Position numbers and translations under genes: made by a program. The notes beneath the pieces were generated by a model that did no database searches, was not told the origin of the DNA, and worked only from the letters and a program-made list of their open reading frames with translations. Positions 8,293 through 16,373 of a DNA stretch of 64,000 nucleotides are shown piece by piece (position 1 is the first letter of the stretch; the number at the start of each line of letters is the position of its first letter). The stretch covers positions 248,001 through 312,000 of the forward strand of contig NZ_CP120469.1 of assembly GCF_029490015.1 (NCBI RefSeq), written 5' to 3'. Source of the stretch: Halobaculum limi. Lineage in GTDB: Archaea > Halobacteriota > Halobacteria > Halobacteriales > Haloferacaceae.

Positions 8293-11123
8293 CGGCGCCA
8301 AACGACCAACAGCAAGAGCTCATCGATAGCACAGAGGGTATCCACGTCGTCGACGCCGGTGCAGGGACCGGAAAGACGTTCACCGTCACTCGTCGATACG
8401 CAGAAATCGTCGACAAGGACGACATCGAACCAGAGGACGTCCTCCTCGTGACGTTCACAAACAACGCGGCGACAGAGATGCGAGAGCGAATCGTCGCCAA
8501 CTGTGACTATGGGATGCGCGAACTCACTGAGGCGCCGATTCAGACGTTCCACAGCCTCTGTCACGACATTCTTATGGAACACGGATTTGCGGCCCCGACA
8601 CTCCTGGGTATCGACGACCGGATTACGGGGTCCACGCGCGTCATCGAAGACGAGAACGTCGAGAAAGCGCACTTCCGCGAGTTCATCCGTCGATTCAGCG
8701 ACGACCACCCCAAGTATGACGACGTCTTCCGTGCCATCCCGGAGCCGGTCGAACTCCTTGGCCTACTCAATCAACTCGCGGCCAAAGGTGTTTTCCCAAC
8801 TGCTGAAGGCTGGTATCGAAACGGTGAGCGATATCTGGATGGTGACTTTGAGTCGTTCAAAGCGCTATTCACCGAGCTGAATCAGCCCCGAAATGACGGG
8901 AACAAGCAATCCAAACTCCGCTCCAACCTCGGCAGCTACGGGAACGACAAGTGCTACCTCCCTGATGCACCTGCGAAAGACGACATCCGTGGCGGCTGGG
9001 GAGAAAAACAGGTACCAGATTCCATCGCACAGCTGGCGTTTGAAGAGCAGCGAGGCGGTCTCAAGGACTTCGTCCACGACGTCTATCACGAGTATCTCGA
9101 GTTCGCGCTGAGTCGCAACTACCTCAACTTCAGCTTCCTCCAGCTATTTGCGTTCGTCCTGCTCTGTGACGATCACCGCCTCCGCGACGATCTCGCGTTC
9201 GAGTACGTGATGATCGACGAGTTCCAAGACTCCAGTGAGATTCAGTTCAAACTCGCACTCTTGCTTGCGGACACGAACAATCTCTGTGTCGTCGGTGACT
9301 GGAAACAGAGTATCTACTCGTTCCAATATGCTGCCGTCGAGAACATCACCGAGTTCGAAACTCGACTTGATCGATTCGTTGACGAACTCAACGCGGATCA
9401 CAAACGTGTGTCGTGGGCGAGGCGCCCAATCATCGATATCGAACTTGTGGAGAACTACCGGTCGACACAGGCTATCCTTGATTTCTCCGAGCACAGCCTC
9501 ATCACACCCGCCGCGAGCAAGGACGATGTCGACGAGGCGGCAATCCAAGACCGCATCGTGTCGCTTTCTTCGAACACCGCCCACGAGCACTCACAGATCG
9601 AGGCGATTCACCACGAAGACGAACACGAGGCGGTACTGACCAAGATACAGGAGATCGTCGGAAATGACGACTATCAAATCGAAGACGATGGCGAACTCCG
9701 TCGCCCGGAGTACGGTGATATTGCTGTCCTCACCCGGACCCGTGACTTCGGCCGAGAACTCCTCACTGTCGCTGAAGAGTACGGGTTGCCAATGGCGTAC
9801 GAAGGCGGCATCGAGGTATTCCGCTCTGACCCGGCGAAGCTTCTCCTAGCGTGGCTTCGAATCCTGGAGTCTGATGGCGAGCGAGGGTGGGCTGTCGTCC
9901 TTGAGGAAGCTGGCTACACGCTCGATGAGGTTGATCACGTCCTCGATACTGCGGAGTATCCCGACAATATGCAGGCGTTCAAATCGGAACTTGCGTCACT
10001 GGAGACGATCGGTGGGGTGACCCAGCGTGTATTCTCCCAGTATGACTACGATGGGGCGTATGCCGACGTGTTGTTGACGACGATCCAGTCTGTCCACAAC
10101 GCGACGACATTGACCCGAGGTGACCTCATCAGGTTCATCGAGCGTGGTATTGCAGACGGCAGTACCCACGAAGTGCACGCAAGCGCCGGAATGAACTCGG
10201 TGACGGTCCAGACCATCCACGCTGCAAAAGGACTCGAACACCCCATCGTCGTGCTCGCGAATATGAACACGCACCGCTTCCCACCCTCGGGCGGGACCAG
10301 CAGCGCGCTCACGTTCGACGATCCGATTGGGGTACGCCAGCGGAAGGTCTACGCTGACGACCACGGGTATCCCTACATCTACGACAACTGGCGCAGCGAC
10401 GTCCTCCAACAGTGTCTGCCGCGTGACTACGATGAGGAACGACGCTTACTGTATGTCGCGATGACGCGGGCTGAGTCACATCTGGTGTTCTCCGCAGGCG
10501 AGAGTCCGAACACGTTCATCGAAGCGCTCCCAGTTGAGCTCGAGGAAGTAGAGCCCGATGTGCAAGAGGTGGACATCACTGAATCGACCCAGACTGATTT
10601 GCAGATATCTGTGCCGAGGCCGGATGGCCCGGTCGGACACTCACCGCACACGCTGATGCGCGACGACGTGTTCGAGGACGTCGATGATGGAAGAGGCACC
10701 GCGTTCGGAACCCAAACCCACGAGTTTGCTGAGCAGTACGTACTGGAGGGAGACGTCGAACCCTCGAATGACGACGAACACAATCTCAAATCATTTCTTG
10801 ACTCGCTTGAGGGTGAGCTACGAGTCGAGGAAGACGCGTATCTCCCGCTCACTGTCGACGGCGAGCAAGTCACCATCTCAGGAATCGTTGACCTCGTTCA
10901 CATCAGGCCTGATACTGTCGAGATCATCGACTTCAAGACCGATCTGGGACGCCACGCTGAGAGTGAATATCGAAAGCAACTCAGCGTGTACTATCACGTG
11001 TTGGCTGAGTGGTTCCCAGAGCGAGACGTGACTGCGGGGATCTTCTATACTGCATCCGGTGACCGTATCGACATTGACCCGCTCTCTCTGTCGAACCTAG
11101 CGGAGTTGGTCGAAGAAATTTGA
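8289..11123 (+). CDS. UvrD/AddA-like DNA helicase with C-terminal nuclease domain
   Basis: A 944-residue superfamily 1 helicase. Walker A AGAGTGKT is at about residues 23-30, motif Ia is LLVTFTNNAATEM, Walker B is MIDEFQDSS near 307, motif III is GDWKQSIYSFQ, motif V is TIHAAKGLEH and motif VI is LLYVAMTRAESHL near 720. The C-terminal region (GIVDLV, then IIDFKTD near 876-882, then YRKQLSVYYHVL) is a RecB-type PD-(D/E)XK nuclease. This is the AddA/RecB domain order. It overlaps the AddB-like gene by 4 bases. With two nuclease domains and one motor, the pair resembles AddAB, which processes DNA breaks and destroys foreign DNA. Confidence 0.85.
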   Translation: MTAPNDQQQELIDSTEGIHVVDAGAGTGKTFTVTRRYAEIVDKDDIEPEDVLLVTFTNNAATEMRERIVANCDYGMRELTEAPIQTFHSLCHDILMEHGFAAPTLLGIDDRITGSTRVIEDENVEKAHFREFIRRFSDDHPKYDDVFRAIPEPVELLGLLNQLAAKGVFPTAEGWYRNGERYLDGDFESFKALFTELNQPRNDGNKQSKLRSNLGSYGNDKCYLPDAPAKDDIRGGWGEKQVPDSIAQLAFEEQRGGLKDFVHDVYHEYLEFALSRNYLNFSFLQLFAFVLLCDDHRLRDDLAFEYVMIDEFQDSSEIQFKLALLLADTNNLCVVGDWKQSIYSFQYAAVENITEFETRLDRFVDELNADHKRVSWARRPIIDIELVENYRSTQAILDFSEHSLITPAASKDDVDEAAIQDRIVSLSSNTAHEHSQIEAIHHEDEHEAVLTKIQEIVGNDDYQIEDDGELRRPEYGDIAVLTRTRDFGRELLTVAEEYGLPMAYEGGIEVFRSDPAKLLLAWLRILESDGERGWAVVLEEAGYTLDEVDHVLDTAEYPDNMQAFKSELASLETIGGVTQRVFSQYDYDGAYADVLLTTIQSVHNATTLTRGDLIRFIERGIADGSTHEVHASAGMNSVTVQTIHAAKGLEHPIVVLANMNTHRFPPSGGTSSALTFDDPIGVRQRKVYADDHGYPYIYDNWRSDVLQQCLPRDYDEERRLLYVAMTRAESHLVFSAGESPNTFIEALPVELEEVEPDVQEVDITESTQTDLQISVPRPDGPVGHSPHTLMRDDVFEDVDDGRGTAFGTQTHEFAEQYVLEGDVEPSNDDEHNLKSFLDSLEGELRVEEDAYLPLTVDGEQVTISGIVDLVHIRPDTVEIIDFKTDLGRHAESEYRKQLSVYYHVLAEWFPERDVTAGIFYTASGDRIDIDPLSLSNLAELVEEI

Positions 11124-11203
11124 TAACTGGCTTTCCCTATCACTCAGTGGGCAGGGTACTCGGTGCGAGGTGGGGTTTTCACTACCCAATCCTTGATCTT
11201 CGA

Positions 11204-11923
11204 TTATCGACTACTCCCAAGTGCCGCTGTCAGTGCCCGAATTTGTCCCCATCCATTCTGCAGGAGTGCTGCGGGAAACCGTCGCCTCGCCCCTGCGAGT
11301 GCATCCGTGAGGGCTGTCGTTGCGTCCTCGAACAAACCGGTTCCGTGCCCGACGAGAATTCGTTCGGGTGAGACTTCTTCGAACACATTCCGAGGTGGAA
11401 CGAGACGGCACAGGAGGTACGTTCCCAGTCGCTCCTCTCCAACCGTGAACAACGGTGCTGTCCCCAGTACGTCTGGGACGTACAGCGTTCCATCAGCTTC
11501 GCGGTACGCGATGGCCTCATCCCACCCAGGAAACAGCGCACAACGACGGATCTCGAATCCAGAGGACCCGATAGTTTCGTCCACGTACTCGGAGTGACGC
11601 TCGATTTGCTCGGCTACCCGCGAGAGCCACCTCGGGAGGAAGACCGGAACGTCGTGGCGGGCAGCGAAGGCCTCCGCATCGCGGGCGTGATAGTTCGAGA
11701 GGACGACGACGCCAGTCACCTCACCGAGCGTCTCGAGTTCATCGTCGATGCCGGGGGCGTCCAGCGGGTCGACGACCCAGACACCGCCGTCGTCCCCGAC
11801 GAACGCATGACTTGCCCGCATCCCGGTTTCATCGGGGTATGCGAGCCATCCGAGGCCGCCGGACCACCGATCGATGATCACGGGATCTTCCGGCTCTCCC
11901 CGGTCGTACATCGGCATCGTCAC
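11204..11923 (-). CDS. Metallo-beta-lactamase-fold-like protein
   Basis: A 239-residue protein. GVWVVDPLDAPG resembles the strand before the metal motif of MBL-fold proteins, and SNYHARDAE sits where HxHxDH normally lies, with only part of the motif kept. VPDVLGTAP and LVGHGTG resemble the later D and H motifs. The incomplete metal motif means it may be a divergent or inactive member. The start overlaps the stop of the upstream membrane-protein gene by 4 bases, so they are co-translated. It is convergent with the helicase gene, 80 bases away. No substrate can be named. Confidence 0.6.
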   Translation of the reverse strand: MTMPMYDRGEPEDPVIIDRWSGGLGWLAYPDETGMRASHAFVGDDGGVWVVDPLDAPGIDDELETLGEVTGVVVLSNYHARDAEAFAARHDVPVFLPRWLSRVAEQIERHSEYVDETIGSSGFEIRRCALFPGWDEAIAYREADGTLYVPDVLGTAPLFTVGEERLGTYLLCRLVPPRNVFEEVSPERILVGHGTGLFEDATTALTDALAGARRRFPAALLQNGWGQIRALTAALGSSR

Positions 11924-12747
11924 TTCTCGGGGAAGACGGAAGCCGGCTCTCGCGCTTCGAACGGCCCGACGCGCTCACCCGTCGTCGCGTAGCGATACAG
12001 CGCCGTCCTGACGATAGCCGTAACGGTCTGAGAACCAACAATTGCGGCGACGACGATGAGCCCACCGACGACGAGGGCGCCTGCTGCGATGGCTCCGTGA
12101 AGCACGAAGTAGCCGACGGCCAAGAGCACGAGGCCGGGGAGGGCTGCGATGAGGAAGATGAGACTGACGCCGAGCGTTGCGGAGACGCTCTCACCCCACG
12201 TGTCCTTGAACAGGGCTCCGCTTCGGCGGAGCTGTCGCCGAATCCCCGTCTCGTGGTCCAGAACGATGACGGGGACGATGAAATACGTCAGGAGCGCCCA
12301 CGCGAGATCGAACACGAGTCGTGCAACGCTGCCGATTGCTCCGAACTTCTCGTCGAGGATGTAGAGCACGGTGCCGAGCGTCGCCGCGACGACCGCCCAG
12401 AGCGCAATCTGCCGCCGGACACGCCACGCAGCAGCGAGCCCGTCTCGGACAGACGTCTGCTCGCCGTCGAAGACCCGTGACGCACAGTGGACGACGGCCG
12501 CGTTGAAGAACGTCGCCACGCTCGAGGAGATCGCGAACGCGCAGAACAGCGCTCCGTACTTGTGGAGGTCGTTGGTGAACAGCGAGTCGACGATACCGAA
12601 CTGGAACGCTACGGCGGTGAGGACGGCGAACGCACTGCCCACAGCGAGCAGGCTCAGGGCGGGGAGTACCGCAAGGCTCGTATGCTGTCTGAACACGTCG
12701 AGGCTCTCGGTCGTGATGTCGAGACCACGTCTGTACTTGGAGGGCAT
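11920..12747 (-). CDS. Multi-spanning membrane protein (DUF6159-like)
   Basis: A 275-residue protein with six or so hydrophobic segments (for example LAVLPALSLLAVGSAFAVLT, ALFCAFAISSSVATFF, IALWAVVAATLGTVLYIL and two more near the C terminus). Conserved-looking polar stretches are RVFDGEQTSVRDGL and IRRQLRRSGALFKDTWGES between membrane segments, a pattern known in the DUF6159 family of unknown function. It is the first gene of a two-gene unit with the MBL-like protein. A TATA-like ATTTATTTC lies at the right distance upstream of its ATG. Confidence 0.7.
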   Translation of the reverse strand: MPSKYRRGLDITTESLDVFRQHTSLAVLPALSLLAVGSAFAVLTAVAFQFGIVDSLFTNDLHKYGALFCAFAISSSVATFFNAAVVHCASRVFDGEQTSVRDGLAAAWRVRRQIALWAVVAATLGTVLYILDEKFGAIGSVARLVFDLAWALLTYFIVPVIVLDHETGIRRQLRRSGALFKDTWGESVSATLGVSLIFLIAALPGLVLLAVGYFVLHGAIAAGALVVGGLIVVAAIVGSQTVTAIVRTALYRYATTGERVGPFEAREPASVFPEK

Positions 12748-12769
12748 GGTGCTGGCTACTCGTTTTCAC

Positions 12770-12781
12770 GAAATAAATCAC
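12770..12781 (-). promoter_or_regulatory. TATA-like promoter element for the DUF6159-like gene
   Basis: On the minus strand GATTTATTTCG is centred about 28 bases before the ATG at 12747, the spacing expected for a leaderless haloarchaeal transcript. Confidence 0.45.
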
Positions 12782-12868
12782 GGGGAGAGAACGTTGGCCC
12801 GGCGGAGCACCACATTTCTGTGCTGCGTAGCGGGTAGTATTTCGTAGCACTCTCCGTCATCGGTGCTA

Positions 12869-13042
12869 ATGGGCTCAGACGAAGCGAACGACAGCGTGGA
12901 TGGGACGATGATGGGTGTGGGTATTGCGATTGGGGCTGGTATTGGCGTTGCACTCGGAGTTGCGATGGACAATATTGCATCGGGTATCGCCATCGGGATG
13001 GGCATCGGTATCGCTATCGGCGCCGCGTTCGCGAGCCGGTAG
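12869..13042 (+). CDS. Small Gly-zipper-like membrane protein
   Basis: A 57-residue frame starting with ATG at 12869. After an acidic start (MGSDEANDSVDG) the remainder is built of glycine-spaced hydrophobic residues (GVGIAIGAGIGVALGV, then IAIGMGIGIAIGAAF), which resembles glycine-zipper helices that pack in or across membranes. A TATA-like TAGTATTTCG lies 26-36 bases upstream. The protein is shorter than common gene-finder cut-offs and lies opposite the 3' extension of a decayed tfb frame. Small glycine-zipper proteins elsewhere include membrane toxins and envelope spacers; no role can be assigned here. Confidence 0.65.
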   Translation: MGSDEANDSVDGTMMGVGIAIGAGIGVALGVAMDNIASGIAIGMGIGIAIGAAFASR

Positions 13043-13305
13043 AACAGAACGTCACCAGTGTAGTCGAGCAGTGTTGCAACTGCACTAACCCTGGATCGTC
13101 TTCGCTTGTCTTGTTCCTGCCTCGGTTTGTAGAGGCGGACCGCGGCAAATCTGGCCATATAAACACCCGTGGTGACGCCGCGCTCTTCGGCCTTCTTCGC
13201 GAGTGTTCGGGCCTGCTGTCGGATTTCGTCGGGACACTTGAGGTCCGAGGCCAGTCGCGGCACGAATATGCTTGGGGAGACGGGCTCAGCCGGTGTACTC
13301 ACCAT
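13043..13305 (-). pseudogene. Transcription factor B (TFB) C-terminal remnant
   Basis: On the minus strand the frame from 13305 reads SPSIFVPRLASDLKCPDEIR and AKKAEERGVTTGVYMARFAA followed by LYKPRQEQ, which matches the second cyclin repeat of archaeal TFIIB (compare the usual FIPRFAS and GVAAACLY patterns). The zinc ribbon, B-reader and first cyclin repeat are missing. The conserved glycine/proline positions are altered (GVYMARFAAVRLY), and the recognition helix is blurred after RRRSRVSAVATLL. The open frame continues into low-complexity sequence that is merely antisense to the Gly-zipper gene. Haloarchaea carry many TFB copies, and this is a truncated one. Confidence 0.65.
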
Positions 13306-13363
13306 ATAAGGGAATATGATAATTTGCCAAAGAACTATGTTCCTCTAAGCTGTGCGTTTCTAT

Positions 13364-13954
13364 ATGAACGACCGAAGCCCACCAGATGAGTTTGCAGACG
13401 TCAACGAAGCAGTTGGCGAGGAATGGGAAACAGAAACAACACCCTATGAGCGCATTCGACACGTCGTTGCACATACGTACAACCCCGTCTCAGCTGATGC
13501 CGTAGCTGACGGTGCACGGACTGCTCCAAAAACCGCTCGGAAGCACCTGAACACACTCGCAGACGAGGGGTTTGTCGAGACGACACCTGGCGAACACGGT
13601 AGCACGCTCTATCGGCGCTCACCTGAATCACTCGTCGTCGAACAGGCAGCCGATATTCTAGAGCATATCTCGACTGACGAACTCGTGACGCGAATCCAGG
13701 AGATGCGCGAGCAGCTCACCGAGTATCGGTCCGAATTCGGTGTCGACTCACCCGAAGAATTGGCGGTCAACCAGACGAACCAGGTCTTCAGCCAGACTGA
13801 ATCCCTACAAGACGAGATTGACCCAGAGACGATTCGCGAGTGGAAGACGCTCCGTCGGAATCTCGCGTTTGCGAACGCTGCCCTCTCGATCGGCAACGCC
13901 GAGCAATTCGTCGACAGTGACGGTTGGTCGACTGACGACAGCGTCTCTGCCTGA
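13364..13954 (+). CDS. HTH regulator, DUF7342/ArsR-like; likely antitoxin-type partner
   Basis: A 196-residue acidic protein. Residues around 25-80 form a winged helix (YERIRHVVAHTYNPVSADAV, then APKTARKHLNTLADEGFVET and a wing at GSTLYRRSP). The C-terminal half is helical, with a possible dimerising segment (DELVTRIQEMREQLTEYRSE). I use ATG at 13364; a GTG at 13352 would add four residues. The next gene begins three bases after its stop, so the two form a unit. The arrangement of a winged-helix protein followed by a small TumE-like protein suggests autoregulation and neutralisation, which is inference. Confidence 0.75.
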   Translation: MNDRSPPDEFADVNEAVGEEWETETTPYERIRHVVAHTYNPVSADAVADGARTAPKTARKHLNTLADEGFVETTPGEHGSTLYRRSPESLVVEQAADILEHISTDELVTRIQEMREQLTEYRSEFGVDSPEELAVNQTNQVFSQTESLQDEIDPETIREWKTLRRNLAFANAALSIGNAEQFVDSDGWSTDDSVSA

Positions 13955-13957
13955 GCA

Positions 13958-14440
13958 ATGCGGGATTCTCCTGACCAAGCAGAAACCCATACTCTCCGAG
14001 GGGCTACGGATCGGCCGGCGTTACTGACGATTCGTGACGTCGTCGAGGAGATGGAACCATTCGCAAACGCTGAACTCGACGACTACCTCAATCCATCAGT
14101 CCTCGAAGTGGTACTTGCCGATGGGCTGAGTGCGGCCGACAACGCCCGCATAGACATCCAGTGGACGACACAAAATGACTACAAGTTTCACTACACAGAC
14201 ACGGAAGGGGTAGATCTTCGCTGGGGAAAGCACCCACACGCAAGAGACTACATCCACGTCCCCGGAGTGGAACACTATCATCCACCACCCGATGCGAGTT
14301 CAGATCCTGATAAAGTCGAAGAGTCTTGTATTACACAGTCTCCCGAAGAACTGGTCACGCGTGCGGTCCTCAAACTCTGGCGCGTTGCCTACCACACGAA
14401 CTCGTATGAACCACTCAACACAGGTCGAAACCCGCCATAG
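13958..14440 (+). CDS. TumE-like small protein, candidate toxin paired with HTH protein
   Basis: A 160-residue protein. The centre reads NARIDIQWTTQNDYKFHY, then LRWGKHPH and VEHYHPPPDASSD: an [AR][IL]DI.W...D..HY core followed by W..HP and a histidine-rich H[YF]HPPP box. This resembles the TumE/DUF6516 toxin layout (HY, then an aromatic/Asp strand, then HHxH). The broken gene at 14753-15066 keeps the same core, which shows it is a real family. It is coupled to the upstream winged-helix gene with a three-base gap. Toxin activity is inferred from the layout; an alternative is a haloarchaeal family of unknown function that travels with mobile elements. Confidence 0.6.
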   Translation: MRDSPDQAETHTLRGATDRPALLTIRDVVEEMEPFANAELDDYLNPSVLEVVLADGLSAADNARIDIQWTTQNDYKFHYTDTEGVDLRWGKHPHARDYIHVPGVEHYHPPPDASSDPDKVEESCITQSPEELVTRAVLKLWRVAYHTNSYEPLNTGRNPP

Positions 14441-14752
14441 GAACCAATCTGAGTCCTTACCTCCAAGAACACCCACTGAGAAGCGATTTCTTCAAGCGAT
14501 TGGCTCCAGCGACTTTATGTGGGTATACGGAGGGGCTGTGCGAGCTCTATCGTGGAAGATCAAGCGCGAATAGTATACGTGCAAACGCTGTCACGACTTC
14601 TCTGTATAGTGGATATATGAATGCGTATACTAAGATCGCTGGTTTCAGGGCTACTGTGTCACGATAGCGCTGTTGTTGCACATCTACCGATACTCATTGA
14701 GGTCCTCTGGTGTCCCCTCCGGTAGGTATCTCTCGACCGAGTCCAGCACGTG
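14441..14752. other. Intergenic stretch with one inverted repeat
   Basis: I see no supportable gene. A perfect 9-base inverted repeat (TAGTATACG at 14571-14579 and CGTATACTA at 14624-14632) encloses 44 AT-richer bases. It could be an insertion-sequence scar or a regulatory site for a gene that is now lost. Confidence 0.4.
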
Positions 14753-15066
14753 CTAGGGCCACAGTGTCTCTATGCGTTGCTCTATCGCCGTGAGGATGGT
14801 GGAGTATACTTCGAGTGGATGGAGCGACGGGAGTTCGAGGTCGGTAATTTCGGTAGCAGACGGTGGCTTGTGGAAGTGCAACCGTGTGTTGTGCGCGTTC
14901 GGGTGCCGGTCCCAGCGACATTCCCAGCGTGTCCCGTCCTCGTGCTCTTCGACGTAGTGGACTGAGAAATCACCAGTCGTGAACCATCGGATGTCGAGAC
15001 GGGCCGCTGGTACCGTGTCAGGATATTGTCCAGCGTCGAGCAGTCCACGGAGCAGTCGAGGTTCGT
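14753..15066 (-). pseudogene. 5'-truncated second TumE-like gene
   Basis: On the minus strand a frame without a start codon reads EPRLLRGLLDAGQYPDTV, ARLDIRWFTTGDFSVHYVEE, WECRWDRHPNAHNTRLHFHK and ends VYSTILTAIEQRIETLWP at a TAG (14753-14755). It shares the ARIDIxW...HY...W.RHP...H[YF]H pattern with the protein at 13958-14440. The 5' end runs into the right-end hairpin of an IS200/IS605-type relic at about 15067, so the insertion, or a deletion around it, removed the start and any HTH partner. Codon use and lack of internal stops suggest recent damage. Confidence 0.7.
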
Positions 15067-15220
15067 GGAAGCTACCACGCCCTAAGGGCGTGGCATTCAG
15101 CGTGGACTCCCACTCAAGCCAAATCTGGCACGGATGTGACTCCGTTCGTGTTCAGCATCCCGCTGTTCAAGCGCACACCTACGGGTGCGCCTCCCTCGTC
15201 TCCAGTTTGGTTGCGAAGGA
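15067..15220 (-). ncRNA. Possible omega/reRNA remnant at the tnpB 3' end
   Basis: In IS200/IS605 elements the guide RNA of TnpB is made from the 3' end of tnpB through the right-end hairpin into flanking DNA. Both parts, tnpB tail and hairpin, are intact here, so the scaffold may still exist. The guide would be read from the bases just below 15067, inside the broken TumE-like gene. Whether it is transcribed cannot be seen. Confidence 0.25.
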
Positions 15221-15480
15221 GTTTCAAACCAATGTTCTTCGAGGCGTTGTAGTCTGCGTGGTTCTCGTACCCGCATTGCTGACACGCGAACGACTCCCCG
15301 TGACGATTCCCGTCGTGGGTGAACCCGCACGTCGAACATCTCTGTGACGTGTACGCAGGATTCACCTGATCAACCGAGATGCCACGTTCTTCGGCTTTGT
15401 ACTCGACGTTCTCGTACAATCGTCGGAACGCCCATTCGTGGAACTTCCGAGTGTTCGGCATCCGGAGACGACACTTGATG
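15114..15480 (-). pseudogene. tnpB: TnpB C-terminal fragment
   Basis: From the ATG at 15461 the frame reads [20 protein letters not shown], then [36 protein letters not shown] and [11 protein letters not shown]. The last RuvC segment ([11 protein letters not shown], with the catalytic Asp) and the four-cysteine zinc ribbon (CxxC, CxxC) are intact. Upstream codons to about 15480 (NIKCRLR) still align loosely with the usual IRERMPNT of the family, and then similarity ends. The first two RuvC motifs are missing, so no active nuclease can be made. Confidence 0.85.
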
Positions 15481-15911
15481 TTTCTGCGTCGCCAGTCCCG
15501 TATCCGGACGGGACCGGGCCGTCAACGCTCGCAGACGAGCGCAAGCTGTGGATTCGATGGGGGGGACGGGCCTACGAGGCGACGGTCCACCGAAAGACGA
15601 CGATGGAGAAGCGCGTCCACGGATACACGGCAAACCGGGTGGCCGGGAGTGCCGAGGCGTTTCGGGCGTTGATTGCCGACCGCTATCTTATCCGACTTGA
15701 CTCCATCACCGCTGACGAACAAGCGATTTTGGACGCGGCGGTGGCCGGTGGATACCACGAAACAACCGAGTCTCCCTCCAAGGCATGGAATCGGCTCCTG
15801 GACCGTCTTGACGACACCACGTTTCCCGAAGCCCACTACACTTGGTATGTCGAATACAACGGGACGTGGTATACCCTCGCCCTCAGTTCGGACGAGTCGT
15901 GCAGGATCTGA
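15473..15911 (+). pseudogene. 5'-truncated haloarchaeal gene of unknown function
   Basis: The frame ending at 15911 reads KLWIRWGGRAYEATVHRKTT, RVAGSAEAFRALIADRYLIR and HYTWYVEYNGTWYTLALSSD. These segments look like a genuine conserved haloarchaeal protein with a beta-rich end. The N terminus (before about residue 12 of the open frame) is formed from DNA antisense to tnpB, so the original start has been removed by the transposon relic. An ATG within the frame at 15603 could still give a shortened product. I do not recognise a function. Confidence 0.5.
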
Positions 15912-16373
15912 GATGCGGAGGAGCGCTACGCGCTCGTTTGTACCGGCCGCTTCGGACGCTCAAACTCAAGACAGGCTCCCGTGACCGATTCGCGCTCTAT
16001 ATTCAGCACGGCTGTGAAAAACTGTCGCCAACTTGGCGATTATATCGAACCCTCTACGAATGGTCGGTCGCGAGCGACGCGGAGGGCGGCAGCGGCGAGC
16101 GGGGCGTGCCGTAACATAGAACCTGTTCAACCACTCTCGACGCTCAGTAACCCAGCCGCCATCCTGGCGGACTCAGAAAGGGCGAGGCCGTCTCGGTCGT
16201 CCCCCGACCCCGCAAGCACCGCAGGCACGAGGAGCGCAGCGGGGTTCCCGTGAGCGAAGCGAATGGGAGCTAGCGAGACTCCGTCTCGCGTGGGTCGCGG
16301 GATGCCGAGCGGCCGAGGGCTTTCAGGAGCCATCGCCGGCGCTGGGTGTTCGGCGTCCCCACTTGGAGGCCGG
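15912..16373. other. Gap without a supportable gene
   Basis: The 462 bases hold a short open plus-strand stretch at 15960-16110 (reading LKLKTGSRDRFALYIQHGCE) that has no start and no recognised family and may be another gene remnant. The rest has the repeated short words common in haloarchaeal spacers. No tRNA fold was seen. Confidence 0.35.

Larger units (their letters stand above)
15067..15480 (-). mobile_element. IS200/IS605-family relic (tnpB 3' part plus right end)
   Basis: The segment comprises the last part of a tnpB frame (15114 to about 15480) and, just after its stop, a perfect hairpin (CCACGCCC and GGGCGTGG, 15075-15093) of the type that forms the right end of these single-strand transposons. 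No tnpA, no tnpB N-terminal half and no left end are present. The left part of the element was lost where a truncated hypothetical gene on the other strand begins. The flank beyond the right end is the broken TumE-like gene. Confidence 0.75.

Noticed and set aside
12778-13305. One 175-residue minus-strand protein
   Set aside because: Only its first 80 or so residues resemble TFB; the rest is Pro/Ile repeats that are exactly antisense to the Gly-zipper gene.
14292-14573. Plus-strand frame overlapping the end of the TumE-like gene
   Set aside because: It is out of frame with the clear gene for most of its length and has no conserved pattern.
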